Assembly (NCBI RefSeq): GCF_011064595.1
Contig: NZ_JAALJI010000003.1
Location: forward strand, 248,001-312,000
Length of the DNA stretch: 64,000 nt
Source of the DNA: Paludisphaera soli
Lineage (GTDB): Bacteria; Planctomycetota; Planctomycetia; Isosphaerales; Isosphaeraceae
Direction of reading: 5' to 3'
Every line of letters starts with the position of its first letter. Position 1 is the first letter of the stretch. Under the pieces are notes generated by a model. It made no database searches. It was not told the origin of the DNA and saw only the letters and a program-made list of their open reading frames with translations. The position numbers and the translations under genes were made by a program. This document shows positions 34,201-42,760 of the stretch, piece after piece.

Positions 34201-35865
34201 GAGGTCGAGGTCGCCGGGGCCCCGGCGGGCCTGGTACAGCTCGCCGGTGAGCTGGTGGAGGACGACCTTCATCTCCCCGGGGATGGTCCCCTGGGCGAGC
34301 TGCTGCGAGAGCGACTCGATGATCGGCGCGGCCTCTTCCGGATAGCCGGCCTGGAGGATCGTCCAGGCGGCCCAGAACTCGTATTGCGGGTCGAGGCTGG
34401 ACATCCGGAGGGCGTTCTGGAGGTACTGGCGGCCCAGCCCCTGCTCCTGGTTGAGCACCAGGGCCACGCCGTAGCGGGCCTGGGCCTCGGCGACCTCGGG
34501 GAGCTGCTGGGCGGCGGCCTTGAGGTGGGCGAGGGCGCTGGCGCGGAGCTTGGGCTGCGAATTGGCCGGCGCGTCGGACTTCTCGGGCTTGCGGGTGACC
34601 GAGGTGATGACGCCGGCCTCCTCAAGCTCGACGGCGCCCTGGAACAGGTGGCCGAGTCCCTGGTAGCGAGGCTCGGCGGCGGCCAGCAACGCCTGGATGT
34701 GCGGCGAGGCCTTCGGGAGCCGGGCCGAGTCGTCGGTCTGGGCCAGGGCCATCTCGGCCCCGACGGTGTGGAGGCCCAGGACGATCAGCGAGGAGCTGGG
34801 ACGCGTCGCAAGGGGCGAGGCCAGGGCCTCGTTGACGACCTGGAGGCAGCGATCGCGCTGGCGACGGAACCGCAGGTGGTCGGCGTAAGTGAGGAAGATC
34901 TGGTAATCGACGTGCTCGCCGGCCTGGCGGCTCTTCTCGAAGAGGCTCGCGAGCTGCTCCTCGATCGTCTCGATGAGCGCGTCCGTCGCCGGGTCGCCTC
35001 CGGCCTGCGACTGCCGGATGAGCGAGCGCTGGGTCTGTTCGAGCAGGTAGCTCAGGCGGGTCGCCCGCTGCGAGCCGGGCTCGGCCGAGGCCAGGAAGCG
35101 GTCGGAGAGGCCGACCATGCCCTTGACGATCTCGGCGCGTCGGGCCGGGTCGGTCTGGTTCTCCACGTCGAGAGCGTCGAGTCGGAGCTTGGCCATGAGG
35201 TCGGTCGGGTCGGCGTCGTCCGCCGGGGCGATCTTGCGACCGGCTTCCAGGGCGGCGTCGCGGCCGGGATCGTCGTTGGTCGCGATCGCCAGGCGCGCCT
35301 GGATGAGCAGCCGGCGGACCTCGGGGGCGGCGCCGGCGACCAGGCGGTCGTGCAGCTTGCGGACCTCGGCCAGGTTGGGCGTGCGGGACTCCAGGCCGTG
35401 GAAGGCCAGGACGTAGGCGGCGTCGAGGTTCTCGGGGTCGATGGTCGAGACCTCTTTCGCCCAGTAGACCGCGTCCGGGGCCACGTCGTCGGCCATGGCC
35501 TGGCGGAGCAGCCGGAGGCGGGGGCCCTTCAGGTTCTTATCGAACTTGACGGCCTTGATCAGGTGGTCGGTGCGCTCGGTCCGCAGGGCGTCGCGGCGCT
35601 CGGCGGGCGCGGACTTGAGCATGTCGTCGTAGAGGCCCGCGAACTCCTCGTGGATCGCGGCGTCGCGGCTCTCGGCCTGGAGGGCCTGCTTGTAGTAGAT
35701 CTCGGCGTCGGCCAGCCGCCCGGCGTCGCGCGACGCCCGAGCCTGCTTCAGCACGCTCTGCGCGGAGGGAGGCGCCAGGGTGGACGAGATCGCGATCACG
35801 CCGACCACGGCGACCGCGACGAAGAGTCCCGAGAGGATCAACAGAGGCTTCCAGCGGACGGTCAT
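31240..35865 (-). CDS. Giant membrane-anchored TPR protein
   Basis: A 1541-residue protein starting at the ATG at 35865, which follows AAGGAG. One N-terminal helix (LLILSGLFVAVAVVGVIAI, about 8-26) anchors it. Almost all the rest is degenerate tetratricopeptide repeats, for example ASRDAGRLADAEIYYKQALQ near 46, AIAHFDEALKKDPENKIVAF, AIAALKRGLAADPSDASIV and AVAEYDRVLTLQPGSIEAVNNKAW near 1450. Such solenoids scaffold protein complexes; the size and anchor suggest a cell-envelope assembly role, as in exopolysaccharide or exosortase loci. No enzyme motif is visible. The stretch 35866-36193 upstream holds its control region. Confidence 0.88.
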   Translation of the reverse strand: MTVRWKPLLILSGLFVAVAVVGVIAISSTLAPPSAQSVLKQARASRDAGRLADAEIYYKQALQAESRDAAIHEEFAGLYDDMLKSAPAERRDALRTERTDHLIKAVKFDKNLKGPRLRLLRQAMADDVAPDAVYWAKEVSTIDPENLDAAYVLAFHGLESRTPNLAEVRKLHDRLVAGAAPEVRRLLIQARLAIATNDDPGRDAALEAGRKIAPADDADPTDLMAKLRLDALDVENQTDPARRAEIVKGMVGLSDRFLASAEPGSQRATRLSYLLEQTQRSLIRQSQAGGDPATDALIETIEEQLASLFEKSRQAGEHVDYQIFLTYADHLRFRRQRDRCLQVVNEALASPLATRPSSSLIVLGLHTVGAEMALAQTDDSARLPKASPHIQALLAAAEPRYQGLGHLFQGAVELEEAGVITSVTRKPEKSDAPANSQPKLRASALAHLKAAAQQLPEVAEAQARYGVALVLNQEQGLGRQYLQNALRMSSLDPQYEFWAAWTILQAGYPEEAAPIIESLSQQLAQGTIPGEMKVVLHQLTGELYQARRGPGDLDLAAQEFEKVAKLGDKSDGGSALRLAQIDVQRGKLDDALARVDALRNTGQAPPAAENLAVLILEQQGKKEEARKQLAAARQKFPRASEIVGLDAAFRTKDGDPAAAEKILAEFLAEQPDDVTMAMMRAQILNDSLDRPDDARKVLAELGERTESSAPWVQLAQLEMARNNLEGAAAVVAKVRSRWKEGATGDILEGQLALKRGEVPAAIAHFDEALKKDPENKIVAFWKAQLDGRSGSVAEAAKALEDIVRDRPSKEVETGVTLMSAAQSALANLSLQSGNVDDAIRRFEELKRNNEAGALTRGDRWQLITAHVAKKQWPVAKAEMAALLADEKNPPNPDERVRAANLFRENGEVAAALQQLDLVLQSNPTNASAVVTRAFLHMQDKHFAEASALLKKAVELIGAEGQKAPEVFFLMMAAVENETPPLETAADRTLDVVDQGLQAQPASIPLVQAKYLILAKGGDPARALEFVESKAKDDTTGVYRRMLVDVYRHQKNYEGAERLLRSLVAESPEDGNLAAGLVEVVSLATADAMSAGDAAKLRSLDEKASSLIREYRTKFPTNLAILQAECDQAARRGDYTQAVGITEEIDKVAKNSSVGPLLRARLFAAQNRPVDVAKAYAEAVEREPRRLDVRVSHGKAALKVGQVDEALQQASYVLNVEKKSREGVLLQARALDASGVSDAQREAARSKAVAQLEAAVAADPAFADAFQAMADIELKRNRRPAAIAALKRGLAADPSDASIVAQYVQLLSEPDPASPASRPAGLDEAKRLATEILARDQKGSTILAVAVGFHKARRLELALPLSEKAAGMLDSPVAHLNLGDLLLSIAESQPDPEKARPHFERAVAEYDRVLTLQPGSIEAVNNKAWVLHSSLGRSQEALELAQDLVARANSAALPGEFYDTLGAIQESVGRADDAEQSYQEGLKRAPDLAVLHYHYGKLIAADKSRGTRAKDHLSRAIASKDQLSPVMAEEAVRLVNQIDDGR

Positions 35866-36193
35866 CGGGCCATTCTCCTTCAGCTCGAGATGCCGAGCCG
35901 GCCCGCGGGCTTGATCCACGACGCGGAACCTTCCGGGTTCGCGCGTGGCGCCGTGCGGGACGGGTGTTGTAGTTCAGAGGAGATCGAGATCGGCGTCTTC
36001 AGGGCGACGCGAGATCCGCCCGCCGGCGGGACGGGGGCGAGGTGCGATGTGGGGCGAGGGGAGGGTGGCGATGCCGCGAGCCCTTCCTGGTCTCAAAGTC
36101 GCAATCCATTGCCGCATCGTCCTGCATTCAGGCAATGGACAAAATAGGGCTTCTTCGCCCCGAGGACAAGGCGATTTTCCTCAAGCCGAGCAC
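35866..36193. other. Intergenic region upstream of the TPR gene
   Basis: These 328 bases separate the BrkB-like gene end from the TPR start. Apart from the inverted repeat at 36105-36139 no gene or clear promoter is visible. Confidence 0.5.
36105..36139. repeat. Inverted repeat, terminator or operator
   Basis: TCCATTGCC (36105-36113) and GGCAATGGA (36131-36139) form a perfect 9-bp inverted repeat with a 17-base loop. It is 55 bases past the BrkB-like stop and about 240 bases before the TPR start. No U tract follows, so a terminator is less certain than an operator. Confidence 0.4.
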
Positions 36194-37279
36194 TCATGAA
36201 CCCGCGTCGACCGGCTCGGCCCCATTCGGCCCCGGCTCGCCGGCGCGATCTTGCTTCGCGACGGGATCGGCGTTGGACTTCCCGGGTGCGAGGATGGGCG
36301 AACGCATCCGGCCCGCGGGCTCCTTGAGCGGGCCGCGCTTGAAGAACGCCCGCAGGTAACCCGCCGCCCGCGCCCGCGTGCCGGGGCCCTCGCGTCGCTC
36401 GCCGTAATCCTTCCCGTACGGCGAGGCGTCCTCGATCACCTTGTTGAACTCGGCCGCGACGAGCAGTTCCACGGAACAGAGCCAGATCCAGGACATCAGG
36501 ACCACGACCCCCGCGAGCGAGCCGTACGTCGCGCTGTAGTCCCCGAACCGCTGGACGTAAAACCGGAACAGGTAGCTCACGGAGACCAGCAGGAGGGCGC
36601 CCAGGAGGCTCCCGGGCGTGATCCACTCCCAGCGCTGTTCGGCGTCGGGCGCGAAGTACATCGCCGCCGCGAAACTCACCAGGATCAGGGCGAACACGGA
36701 GAGCCCGTGCGCGATCGTCACGAAAAACGCCGTCACACCCTCCAATCCCAGGAGGCCCATGATCTGGGGCCAAAGCAAGGTGCTGGCCAGGACCAGGATC
36801 AGCAGCATCGCCTCCAGAACGGCCATGAACAGGGCGACCAGCCGCTGCTTCCAGTACGGCCGACGCTCCGCGACGCCCATGATCTGGTTCACCGCGTCCA
36901 TGACCGACATGAACAGGCTGGAATTCAGCCAGAGCAACGCGATGGTGCCGAACGAGACAAGACCCGTGCTGGGTCGACTGCGAACGTTGTCCAACTCGCC
37001 GATCAGCAGAGAAGCGGCTTCTGCGGGGAGGATGTCTCCCAGCACCTGCATCGGGTCGACGTTCTTGGAGCTGGAAATCCAGGGGAGGACATGCGCGGCG
37101 ATCTGCACGACCAGGGCGAGGAACGGCACGAGAGACGCAACCGCGTAGAACGTGATCGCCGCCGCGCGGGTCATCAGCTCATGTTCATTTAGCTTGATCC
37201 AGGTCCTGTGGAGCGCCTCGCGGAGCGTCAGGCCTCCGAGATCCATCGCAGACAGGAACCTTCGCTTCGATGCTTCCAT
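36194..37279 (-). CDS. YihY/BrkB family membrane protein
   Basis: A 361-residue inner-membrane protein. I use the ATG at 37279 (MEASKRRFLSAMDLGG); the 45-residue extension runs into the next gene and is rejected. The conserved block NEHELMTRAAAITFYAVASLVPFLALVV (about 32-59) identifies the family. Five more helices follow, with FVQRFGDYSATYGSLAGVVVLMSWIWLCSVELLVAAEFNKV-like blocks (here FYVQRFGDYSATYGSLAGVV). The last ~75 residues are charged and proline-rich. The family's function is unsettled; early claims of RNase BN activity were withdrawn. It is 76 bases downstream of the thioredoxin-YHS gene. Confidence 0.92.
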   Translation of the reverse strand: MEASKRRFLSAMDLGGLTLREALHRTWIKLNEHELMTRAAAITFYAVASLVPFLALVVQIAAHVLPWISSSKNVDPMQVLGDILPAEAASLLIGELDNVRSRPSTGLVSFGTIALLWLNSSLFMSVMDAVNQIMGVAERRPYWKQRLVALFMAVLEAMLLILVLASTLLWPQIMGLLGLEGVTAFFVTIAHGLSVFALILVSFAAAMYFAPDAEQRWEWITPGSLLGALLLVSVSYLFRFYVQRFGDYSATYGSLAGVVVLMSWIWLCSVELLVAAEFNKVIEDASPYGKDYGERREGPGTRARAAGYLRAFFKRGPLKEPAGRMRSPILAPGKSNADPVAKQDRAGEPGPNGAEPVDAGS

Positions 37280-37355
37280 CGTCGACCGCCTCGTCGTCTT
37301 GCGTACAGACTTTAACCAGCTTCTCCGCACGCAAACGCGATGCCCATGGCTCGCC

Positions 37356-38420
37356 TCAGCGGCGGATCGTCTGGGAGGGGGCCAGCGACATGAAGGCGTC
37401 GCGGTGGGATTCATCGGGGAACCAGTAGCGGCGGCCGCCTTGGGTCAGGCTGAAGCGCGGGTCCCCAGGCACGGCCAGCCCCTCGGCGTCGAGACAGTGC
37501 GGGCAGTTCCCCTGGGCCTCCACCCCGACGGTCGAATACCGCTCGGGATCCTGGACGAACCGGAGACGATCCTCGACCGACGCGCACAGGTAAAGCCGGC
37601 CTTTGTAGAGGGCGCCGTAGCGCGGATCGCCGGGGGCCTCTCGCCCTTGCTCAAGCTGCTCGACGGGGCATCGGCCGTCGTTCGCCGGGACGTAACGCTC
37701 GGGATCGCGTCGGAAGAGATTGAACGTCACGAGATTGGCGAACTTGTAGACACGCCCCTCATGGGAGACCGCGTATTCCGCCTGGCCCTCGACGAGCTTC
37801 TTCTCCGCGACGAGGCTGACCGGGCAGTAGCCCGACAACTCGACGTGGTCCTCCCTCTTCAGCGGCCTGGCGACGTCCGCCGTGCGATCGCGGGCGAGTT
37901 GGGGAGGGCCGACCGGCTCCGACGCGATTCGAGTGTCGTCGACGAGGTCCTCCGGGTTGAAACGGGGCGTGCGCGCGGCGACGGCTCGCCCGAGCACGCC
38001 GTCGAGGTCGTCCGGGCCCAGATAACCCTGGTGGACCGCCAGCACCGTGCGCGAGGGGTCGACGAGCACGGTCGCGGGCAGCCCGGTCAGGTTGAAGCCC
38101 AGGGCCAGTTCCTCGTCGACGTCGGCGCGAAGCTTGACGGCGACGAAGTCCGAGCGGGTGCGAGCCACCACGTCCGGGGCCGGGAAACTCTCCTGCTCCA
38201 TCCGCAGGCAATTCGGGCACCACGGTCCGGTGAACTGGATCCAGAGCAGGCGATCCGCCGCTCGGGCCTCTTCCAGGGCCGAGGCGTAATCGGTGCGCCA
38301 GGGGACCCCGGGTTCCGGCGAGGGTTCGTCGCACCGGGCGGCGACGGATTGAGACGTCCCGGCCAGGGCGAGCAGCAGGCACCGATGGACGAAGCGCATG
38401 GCGGATCGTTGGGGAGTCAT
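37356..38420 (-). CDS. Exported thioredoxin-like protein with tandem YHS repeats
   Basis: A 354-residue protein starting at the ATG at 38420, which has GAGGAG a few bases upstream. A signal segment (CLLLALAGTSQSVAA) is followed by a thioredoxin fold with redox site GPWCPNCLRME (about 65-75) and LTGLPATVLVDP with the cis-Pro. After residue ~190 come three copies of a YHS-type metal-binding module: YCPVSLVAEKKLVEG...VYKFANLVTFNLFRRDPERY, RCPVEQLEQGREAPG...LYLCASVEDRLRFVQDPERY and a degenerate NCPHCLDAEGLAVPG...YWFPDESHRDAFM. A periplasmic redox or metal-handling role is inferred. Confidence 0.85.
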   Translation of the reverse strand: MTPQRSAMRFVHRCLLLALAGTSQSVAARCDEPSPEPGVPWRTDYASALEEARAADRLLWIQFTGPWCPNCLRMEQESFPAPDVVARTRSDFVAVKLRADVDEELALGFNLTGLPATVLVDPSRTVLAVHQGYLGPDDLDGVLGRAVAARTPRFNPEDLVDDTRIASEPVGPPQLARDRTADVARPLKREDHVELSGYCPVSLVAEKKLVEGQAEYAVSHEGRVYKFANLVTFNLFRRDPERYVPANDGRCPVEQLEQGREAPGDPRYGALYKGRLYLCASVEDRLRFVQDPERYSTVGVEAQGNCPHCLDAEGLAVPGDPRFSLTQGGRRYWFPDESHRDAFMSLAPSQTIRR

Positions 38421-38722
38421 CGCATCTCCTCGTCGACGGGCGATTCGCAATGGTGTCGTGATTGAGTGAACGTCCGGGAACCGGACGCACTCCATCCGTG
38501 GAGATGCCGCTCAGCTATTCGAGAGGCGCCATGCCTTTGGCGACGGACCCGGTCTCTCTCCGAGTCCAGGGTCGATTATCGACTCGACGGCAGCCCGGCT
38601 GGAGCGGTTTTCCGCCGATACGGGGGTCGCGTCGAACCTCGCCCGGCGCGACGCTTACAGGCCGAGTGACGCGCGAGGGCCGCACATCCCGAACCGGACC
38701 GGGGTCGGACCGAGGGCGAGCC
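38421..38722. other. Intergenic region without a supported gene
   Basis: These 302 bases lie upstream of the thioredoxin-YHS gene and past the end of the floA operon. I see no convincing promoter, terminator or coding sequence. Confidence 0.45.
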
Positions 38723-39538
38723 TCAGCGACCACGCCTCGACTGGCGAAGGCTGAGGGGGGGCTGGAGGAGTTCGGTCAGCAGGGCCATCTCTCGGAGACG
38801 GGGCGTGTCGGCGAACATATCCCGGACCTGGGTCGCCGAGAGGGCGGGCGGGGCGATCGACGAGGCGACGGTGGCCGCCGTCGAGGTCGCGTTGCGCAGG
38901 GAGGCGCCGCCCAGAGAGGTGAGTTTCGAGGTCAGCGGCGCGAGGTCCAGGGGCTGGCCGCGGTTCAGCGACATGGACTGGCCGACCTGCTCCGAGAGCA
39001 CGCGCTGGGTCCCAGGATCTTCATGGCGCTCCCGACCCCCAGGGTGTTCCGAGCGTCGTCCTCGGGCGGGCTTCCTCGCGACCTGGCGCGAGGGGTTTCG
39101 GGCCCCCCCCAATCCGGGGGCGGGCGCGGAACCGATCTGCATCCGGCTGACGGGGTCGACGAAGATCAGCTCGTCGTCGATGACGTAGACGTCGGCCTCG
39201 GCCATGCCGTCTCCGGCCGGCCGGCGTCCCAGCCGGAGGCCGGGGGGCTGCGCCGGCCGCTCCTGAGGCCTGGACGCGACCGGACTCGGAGTCGACTCGG
39301 TCCCAAGCCGCCTGGGCGGCGGGGCGGAGGCGGCGGCCACTTCGCGTTCGCGAATGGCGCCGGTGGCCGCCTGCCCCCGCGCGGCGGGGCCGAGGGCGTT
39401 CGGCCCGGGCCGGTTTCCCGGCCGGGCGGGACGTTGCGGCAACGGCTGGGCGTCGCGGTTCAGGATCGAGGTCAGCGCCCAGATCGCCAGGAAGATCAGG
39501 GGCACGATGAACTGAGAGAGGGCTTCGATCCGGCCCAT
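38723..39538 (-). CDS. Membrane-anchored protein of unknown function in the floA operon
   Basis: A 271-residue protein with one N-terminal helix (FIVPLIFLAIWALTSIL, about 10-26). A Pro/Arg/Ala-rich linker (about 30-110) follows. A short ordered stretch ADVYVIDDELIFVDPVSRMQI lies near 115-135, then Ser/Thr/Leu-rich helices (LAPLTSKLTSLGGASL; ALSATQVRDMFADTP). No family is recognised. It starts 50 bases after floA and is co-directional with nfeD and floA, so it may be a membrane-microdomain accessory factor. That role is an inference from position. Confidence 0.7.
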   Translation of the reverse strand: MGRIEALSQFIVPLIFLAIWALTSILNRDAQPLPQRPARPGNRPGPNALGPAARGQAATGAIREREVAAASAPPPRRLGTESTPSPVASRPQERPAQPPGLRLGRRPAGDGMAEADVYVIDDELIFVDPVSRMQIGSAPAPGLGGARNPSRQVARKPARGRRSEHPGGRERHEDPGTQRVLSEQVGQSMSLNRGQPLDLAPLTSKLTSLGGASLRNATSTAATVASSIAPPALSATQVRDMFADTPRLREMALLTELLQPPLSLRQSRRGR

Positions 39539-39588
39539 GGGCGACTCCTGCGATCACGAGGGGACGAGACGGCCGCTGGGAGTTCGGC

Positions 39589-40662
39589 TCAGGGGGTCGA
39601 GACCACGGGCTGACGCGTGTTGCTGCCGGTGCCGGCGATGGCCGAACGCATCTCGGTGTCGGCCTGGACGTTCCGCAAGTTGTAGTAGTCGGTGATCCCC
39701 AGGTGGCCCTGCCGAAACGCCTCGGCGATCGCCAGCGGCACCTCGGCCTCGGCCTCGACCACCTTGGCCCGGTTCTCCTGGACGGCCGCCTGCATCTCCT
39801 GCTCCTTGGCGACGGCGAAGGCCCGGCGCTCCTCGGCCTTGGCCCGGGCGACGCGGGTGTCCGCCTCGGCCTGGAGCGCCTGGAGGTTGGCGCCGATGTT
39901 GTCGCCCACGTCGATGTCGGCGATGTCGATCGACAGGATCTCATACGCCGTGCCGGCGTCGAGCCCCTTCTCCAGCACTCGCTTGGAGATCGAGTCCGGC
40001 TTGCCGAGGACCTGGAGGTGGGTCTCGGCCGATCCGATGGCGTTGACGATGCCCTCGCCGACGCGGGCGATGATCGTCTCATCGGTCGCCCCGCCGACCA
40101 GGCGGTCGAGGTTCGTCCGCACGGTCACCTTGGCCTTCACCTTGAGCTGGATGCCGTTGCGCGCTACACCGTCGATGGTGTTGCGGCCCTGGGTCGGGTC
40201 CGGGCAGGGGATGACCTTCGGATTCACGCTCGTCTGGACGGCCTCCAGCACGTTGCGGCCCGCCAGGTCGATGGCGGTCGCCTGCTTGTACGAGAGCGGG
40301 ATGTCGGCGCGGTTGGCGGCGATCAGGGCGCGGACCACGTTCGGGACGTTGCCGCCCGCGAGGTAGTGCGACTCCAGGGCCCGGGTGGTGAGGCCGTCCT
40401 TCTCGGTCAGCCCCGCCTGATACGCCATGATCTTGGAACGGACGATGATGTTCGGATTCACCTTCCGGAACGACATTCCGACCAGGTCGACGATGGTGAC
40501 GTTGGCCTGGGTGAGGAAGGCCTGGATCCAGAGGTTGAAGTACTTCGTGATGAAGATGCCGCCCAGCAGCGCGATCACGCCGAGCGTGACCACCCCCAGC
40601 CAGAACATCGTCGGGCCGGGCATCGCGACCGGGTTCGCTTGGGCGAGTATCATGGCTGTCAT
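39589..40662 (-). CDS. floA: Flotillin-like protein FloA
   Basis: A 357-residue homologue of FloA (YqfA), which organises lipid-raft-like membrane microdomains. It has an N-terminal membrane hairpin ([20 protein letters not shown], about 20-39), then the PHB/SPFH domain with [28 protein letters not shown]. The blocks [34 protein letters not shown] and [26 protein letters not shown] are highly conserved. A coiled coil of EA-rich repeats (about 275-320) precedes the tail. It starts 46 bases after nfeD, the classical partner arrangement. Confidence 0.97.
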   Translation of the reverse strand: MTAMILAQANPVAMPGPTMFWLGVVTLGVIALLGGIFITKYFNLWIQAFLTQANVTIVDLVGMSFRKVNPNIIVRSKIMAYQAGLTEKDGLTTRALESHYLAGGNVPNVVRALIAANRADIPLSYKQATAIDLAGRNVLEAVQTSVNPKVIPCPDPTQGRNTIDGVARNGIQLKVKAKVTVRTNLDRLVGGATDETIIARVGEGIVNAIGSAETHLQVLGKPDSISKRVLEKGLDAGTAYEILSIDIADIDVGDNIGANLQALQAEADTRVARAKAEERRAFAVAKEQEMQAAVQENRAKVVEAEAEVPLAIAEAFRQGHLGITDYYNLRNVQADTEMRSAIAGTGSNTRQPVVSTP

Positions 40663-40708
40663 GGAGGATCCTCGAGGTTCGTGGGTGATTCTCAGTGGAC
40701 GGGCGATG

Positions 40709-41275
40709 CTAGGTCCCGGCCCCGACGTCGACGCGAGGCGGCGACGGGGCCGGATCCTCGGACGTCGAGGTCCGATCCGCCGAGCCGGGGACTTCGATGG
40801 TTCGGACCACCACCTGGCCGGATCGGACGCGGATCACGCGGACCCGGTCGCCCTCGGCGATCAGGCCGGACTCGGCCATCCCATCGTAGCGACGCCCCTG
40901 AATTTCGACGTGGCCGCAGGGATGAAGCGGCGTGAGGGCCCGTCCGTCGGCGCCGACGAGGTCTCGGACGCGACGGTCGCGGTGCGAGACGTCGATCTCT
41001 TCCGGCTCCGGGGGCGCCAGCGAGAGGCGACGGCCCATGGGCGACCGCACCCACAGCCGGAACGCCACGATCGCCGTCGTGGGGACCGCGACGAAGTCGA
41101 CCATGAGGAACGTGATCCCGAGCCTTCGCGAGCTCTGGAAGGCGTTCCACAGCCCCAGGCCGAGGCACACCACCGCGCTGAAGCCGATGAACCCGCCCGA
41201 GGGCACGAACAATTCCAGCGTCAGGAGCAGCAGGCCCATCGCCAGGAAGACGATCGGCCAGAAAGCCTCGTTCAC
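40709..41275 (-). CDS. NfeD-like protein, short form
   Basis: A 188-residue protein of the NfeD family. I assign the GTG at 41275 because GGAGGG lies five bases upstream and the next codons read [31 protein letters not shown], the family's first helix. Two further helices follow to about residue 70. The C-terminal part (about 95-165: [39 protein letters not shown]) is the OB-fold NfeD domain. The family partners flotillins; the gene immediately precedes floA. Confidence 0.9.
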   Translation of the reverse strand: MNEAFWPIVFLAMGLLLLTLELFVPSGGFIGFSAVVCLGLGLWNAFQSSRRLGITFLMVDFVAVPTTAIVAFRLWVRSPMGRRLSLAPPEPEEIDVSHRDRRVRDLVGADGRALTPLHPCGHVEIQGRRYDGMAESGLIAEGDRVRVIRVRSGQVVVRTIEVPGSADRTSTSEDPAPSPPRVDVGAGT

Positions 41276-41521
41276 GATCACCCTCCGCGGTCGAGCCTCG
41301 CGGCGCACGGCCCGGCGGCCGATTCCGCCCCGGCCTCGCAATTCGCCTCATTGTACCATGCCGTGATTCTACGCAAACGAGGGAGACGATCTCGAAAAGA
41401 TCCGGCGACCTCGCCCGGGGCGACCTCCCCTCGTCGATGTGATAGGCTAATCCACGTCGCCCTCGCGGACGCCCGGACCGCCCCGCGCATCCCGTTGCAA
41501 GAGGGCGGCGGGGGGCACGCC

Positions 41522-42760
41522 TTGGCTGAAACGACCCGCGACTCGAATCTCTCGCTCGCCGCGACGCGCCGGGGCGGTCCCGCGATCCGCCGGCTCGTCT
41601 TGCTCCGCGTGCAGGTGCCGCTGAAGAAGCCGATCAAGCACGCCTCCCACGAGCGCTCGTCGAGCGAGAATCTGGTCGTCCGCGTCGACCTCGACGATGG
41701 GTCGGTCGGCTACGGCGAGGGCGTCCCCCGAGCCTACGTCACCGGCGAGACCATCGAGACGACCTTCCAGGCCCTCGCGAAGTGTGAATGGCCCCGCGCG
41801 ATCGGTCGCCCCGGCTCGTTCGCCGACGTCGTCTCGACCCTCGAACGGCTGACCCTGCCGGAGATCGACGACGATCCCCGCGGCATGCGCGGGAACGCCG
41901 CCCGGTGCGCCCTGGAGTTGGCGGTCCTCGACGCTTACGGCCGGTCGTTCGGGGCCTCGCTCGGCGAGGCGGTCGACCTTTCCACGGCCGAAGGCCTGGA
42001 ACGCAACTCGAGGCCGCTCTCCGTCCGCTACAGCGCGGCGATCACGGCCGAATCGCGACGGAAGGAGCGGATCTCGGCGATCAAGTTCCGCATCTACGGC
42101 TTCCGCGACGTGAAGGCGAAGGTCGGCGTCGCGGGCCAAGACGACGAGCGTCGGATGGAGGGCCTGCGGCGGATCCTCGGCCGCAGGATGGACCTGCGAC
42201 TCGACGCCAACGAGGCCTGGCGATCGGACGAGCTGCTCGCGAAGGTCGCCCCCCTGCTCCGCTTCCGGCCCTCGCTCCTGGAACAGCCGCTCGCGCACGC
42301 CGAGGTCGACGCGCTCGCCGAGCTACGTCCTCGGCTCGGCGTGTCGGTGATGCTCGACGAGTCGCTCTGCGGCTGGCCGGACGGCGTGGCGGCGATCGAA
42401 CGGAGGACGACCGACTTCTTCAACGTCAGGCTCTCCAAGTGCGGGGGCCTCCTGCCCTCGCTCCGGCTGATCGGCCTGGCGCGTCGGCACGGCCTGGGCG
42501 TGCAGTTGGGCTGCCATCCGGGGGAGACGGCGATCCTCTCGGCCGCCGGTCGCCACGTGGCTTCTCGAGTGGGGGGGGTCCGTTACCTCGAAGGATCCTA
42601 CGACCGCCACATCCTCGCTGCCAACGTGACCGCCGACGACCTCACCTTCGGCTACGGGGGTCGAGCCAGGCCCATCGCGGGCCCCGGATCGGGCGTGCTC
42701 GTCGACGCCGGCCTGCTCGCGGCGATGACGACGGAGACGCTGGAGATCGACCATGTCTGA
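41522..42760 (+). CDS. Enolase-superfamily epimerase (muconate-lactonizing subgroup)
   Basis: A 412-residue protein of the enolase superfamily, probably a dipeptide epimerase or o-succinylbenzoate-synthase-like enzyme. No ATG fits; the TTG at 41522 is the best start. The general base is in FRDVKAKVG (K-x-K). The Mg ligands are in DLRLDANEAW, LLEQPLAHAEVDAL and VMLDESLCGW, and the second base Lys is in VRLSKCGGLLPS. The capping domain PLKKPIKHASHERSSSENLVVRV is N-terminal. Substrate choice among dipeptides or other carboxylates is not readable. Its stop overlaps the next gene by eight bases, so it is coupled to the hydrolase. Confidence 0.85.
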   Translation: MAETTRDSNLSLAATRRGGPAIRRLVLLRVQVPLKKPIKHASHERSSSENLVVRVDLDDGSVGYGEGVPRAYVTGETIETTFQALAKCEWPRAIGRPGSFADVVSTLERLTLPEIDDDPRGMRGNAARCALELAVLDAYGRSFGASLGEAVDLSTAEGLERNSRPLSVRYSAAITAESRRKERISAIKFRIYGFRDVKAKVGVAGQDDERRMEGLRRILGRRMDLRLDANEAWRSDELLAKVAPLLRFRPSLLEQPLAHAEVDALAELRPRLGVSVMLDESLCGWPDGVAAIERRTTDFFNVRLSKCGGLLPSLRLIGLARRHGLGVQLGCHPGETAILSAAGRHVASRVGGVRYLEGSYDRHILAANVTADDLTFGYGGRARPIAGPGSGVLVDAGLLAAMTTETLEIDHV

